Shown: positions 31,697 to 31,701 of the stretch, piece after piece
Position numbering within the stretch: the stretch's first letter is position 1
Layout of the letters: every line of letters starts with the position of its first letter
From: an uncultured Altererythrobacter sp.
Lineage (GTDB): Bacteria > Pseudomonadota > Alphaproteobacteria > Sphingomonadales > Sphingomonadaceae
Assembly (NCBI GenBank): GCA_946886565.1
Contig: CAMPIX010000022.1
Location: 1-31,701, forward strand
DNA length: 31,701 nucleotides
Direction of reading: 5' to 3'
Program-made: the position numbers and the translations under genes
Notes under the pieces: generated by a model
What the model was told of the DNA's origin: nothing
What the model saw: only the letters and a program-made list of their open reading frames with translations
The model's database searches: none

Positions 31697-31701
31697 CATA
31701 C

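Overview
The window reads as chromosomal DNA of an alphaproteobacterium, most likely of the Sphingomonadales (Erythrobacter/Sphingomonas-like). The base composition is high in G+C. Many genes overlap by ATGA or GTGA. A LexA box has the alphaproteobacterial GTTC-N7-GTTC form. Two candidate promoters look like the EcfG general-stress type. A PEP-CTERM-type PrsK/PrsR pair is also present. This taxonomic call is inference from gene content; no database was searched. Apart from short intergenic regions the window is packed with coding sequence, and I saw no insertion sequence, prophage, CRISPR array or rRNA.

Layout, left to right. (1) 1-3477: the 3' end of a nitronate monooxygenase, a DUF4261-like hypothetical gene, a flavodoxin-like gene and recJ. 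(2) 3559-3747: two tRNA-Glu genes (TTC and CTC anticodons) that differ only at the wobble base. (3) 3830-11614: a phosphate block. phoR, pstC, pstA, pstB, phoU and phoB run rightward, with a strong Pho box lying across the phoR stop codon. A leftward operon of a DUF47 (PhoU-like) gene and pit ends tail-to-tail against phoB with interlocked stop codons. No pstS is in the window. (4) 11715-15798: a leftward series of radical SAM/HhH protein, DUF4130-UdgX, LysE-type exporter and extensin-like protein. The first two form a tight pair with a LexA box just in front of the first start codon. (5) 15907-18046: a pyridoxamine-phosphate-oxidase-like stress protein with an EcfG-type promoter, a strong terminator, and a leftward APC permease. 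(6) 18190-21142: panB, a DUF475/TerC-like membrane protein and a convergent bile-acid-symporter-like gene. (7) 21174-27787: a leftward sugar transferase - prsK - prsR - TPR lipoprotein operon, headed by a nested inverted repeat that covers the start codon. (8) 27913-31629: a small His-rich membrane protein behind a second EcfG-type promoter, an ScfR/RamB-type regulator divergent from isocitrate lyase, and a 56-residue gene after it.

How the parts work together. PhoR/PhoB with Pst and PhoU should sense and import phosphate when it is scarce; Pit with its DUF47 partner is the low-affinity route. The radical SAM-UdgX pair looks like an SOS-controlled DNA repair module whose radical SAM reaction is unknown; this is the part of the window closest to an undescribed system. 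PrsK/PrsR is the two-component pair typical of exosortase/exopolysaccharide loci, here linked to an initiating sugar transferase and a TPR lipoprotein. The ScfR-type regulator probably controls the glyoxylate shunt through repeated AACTTTR elements in the shared intergenic region.
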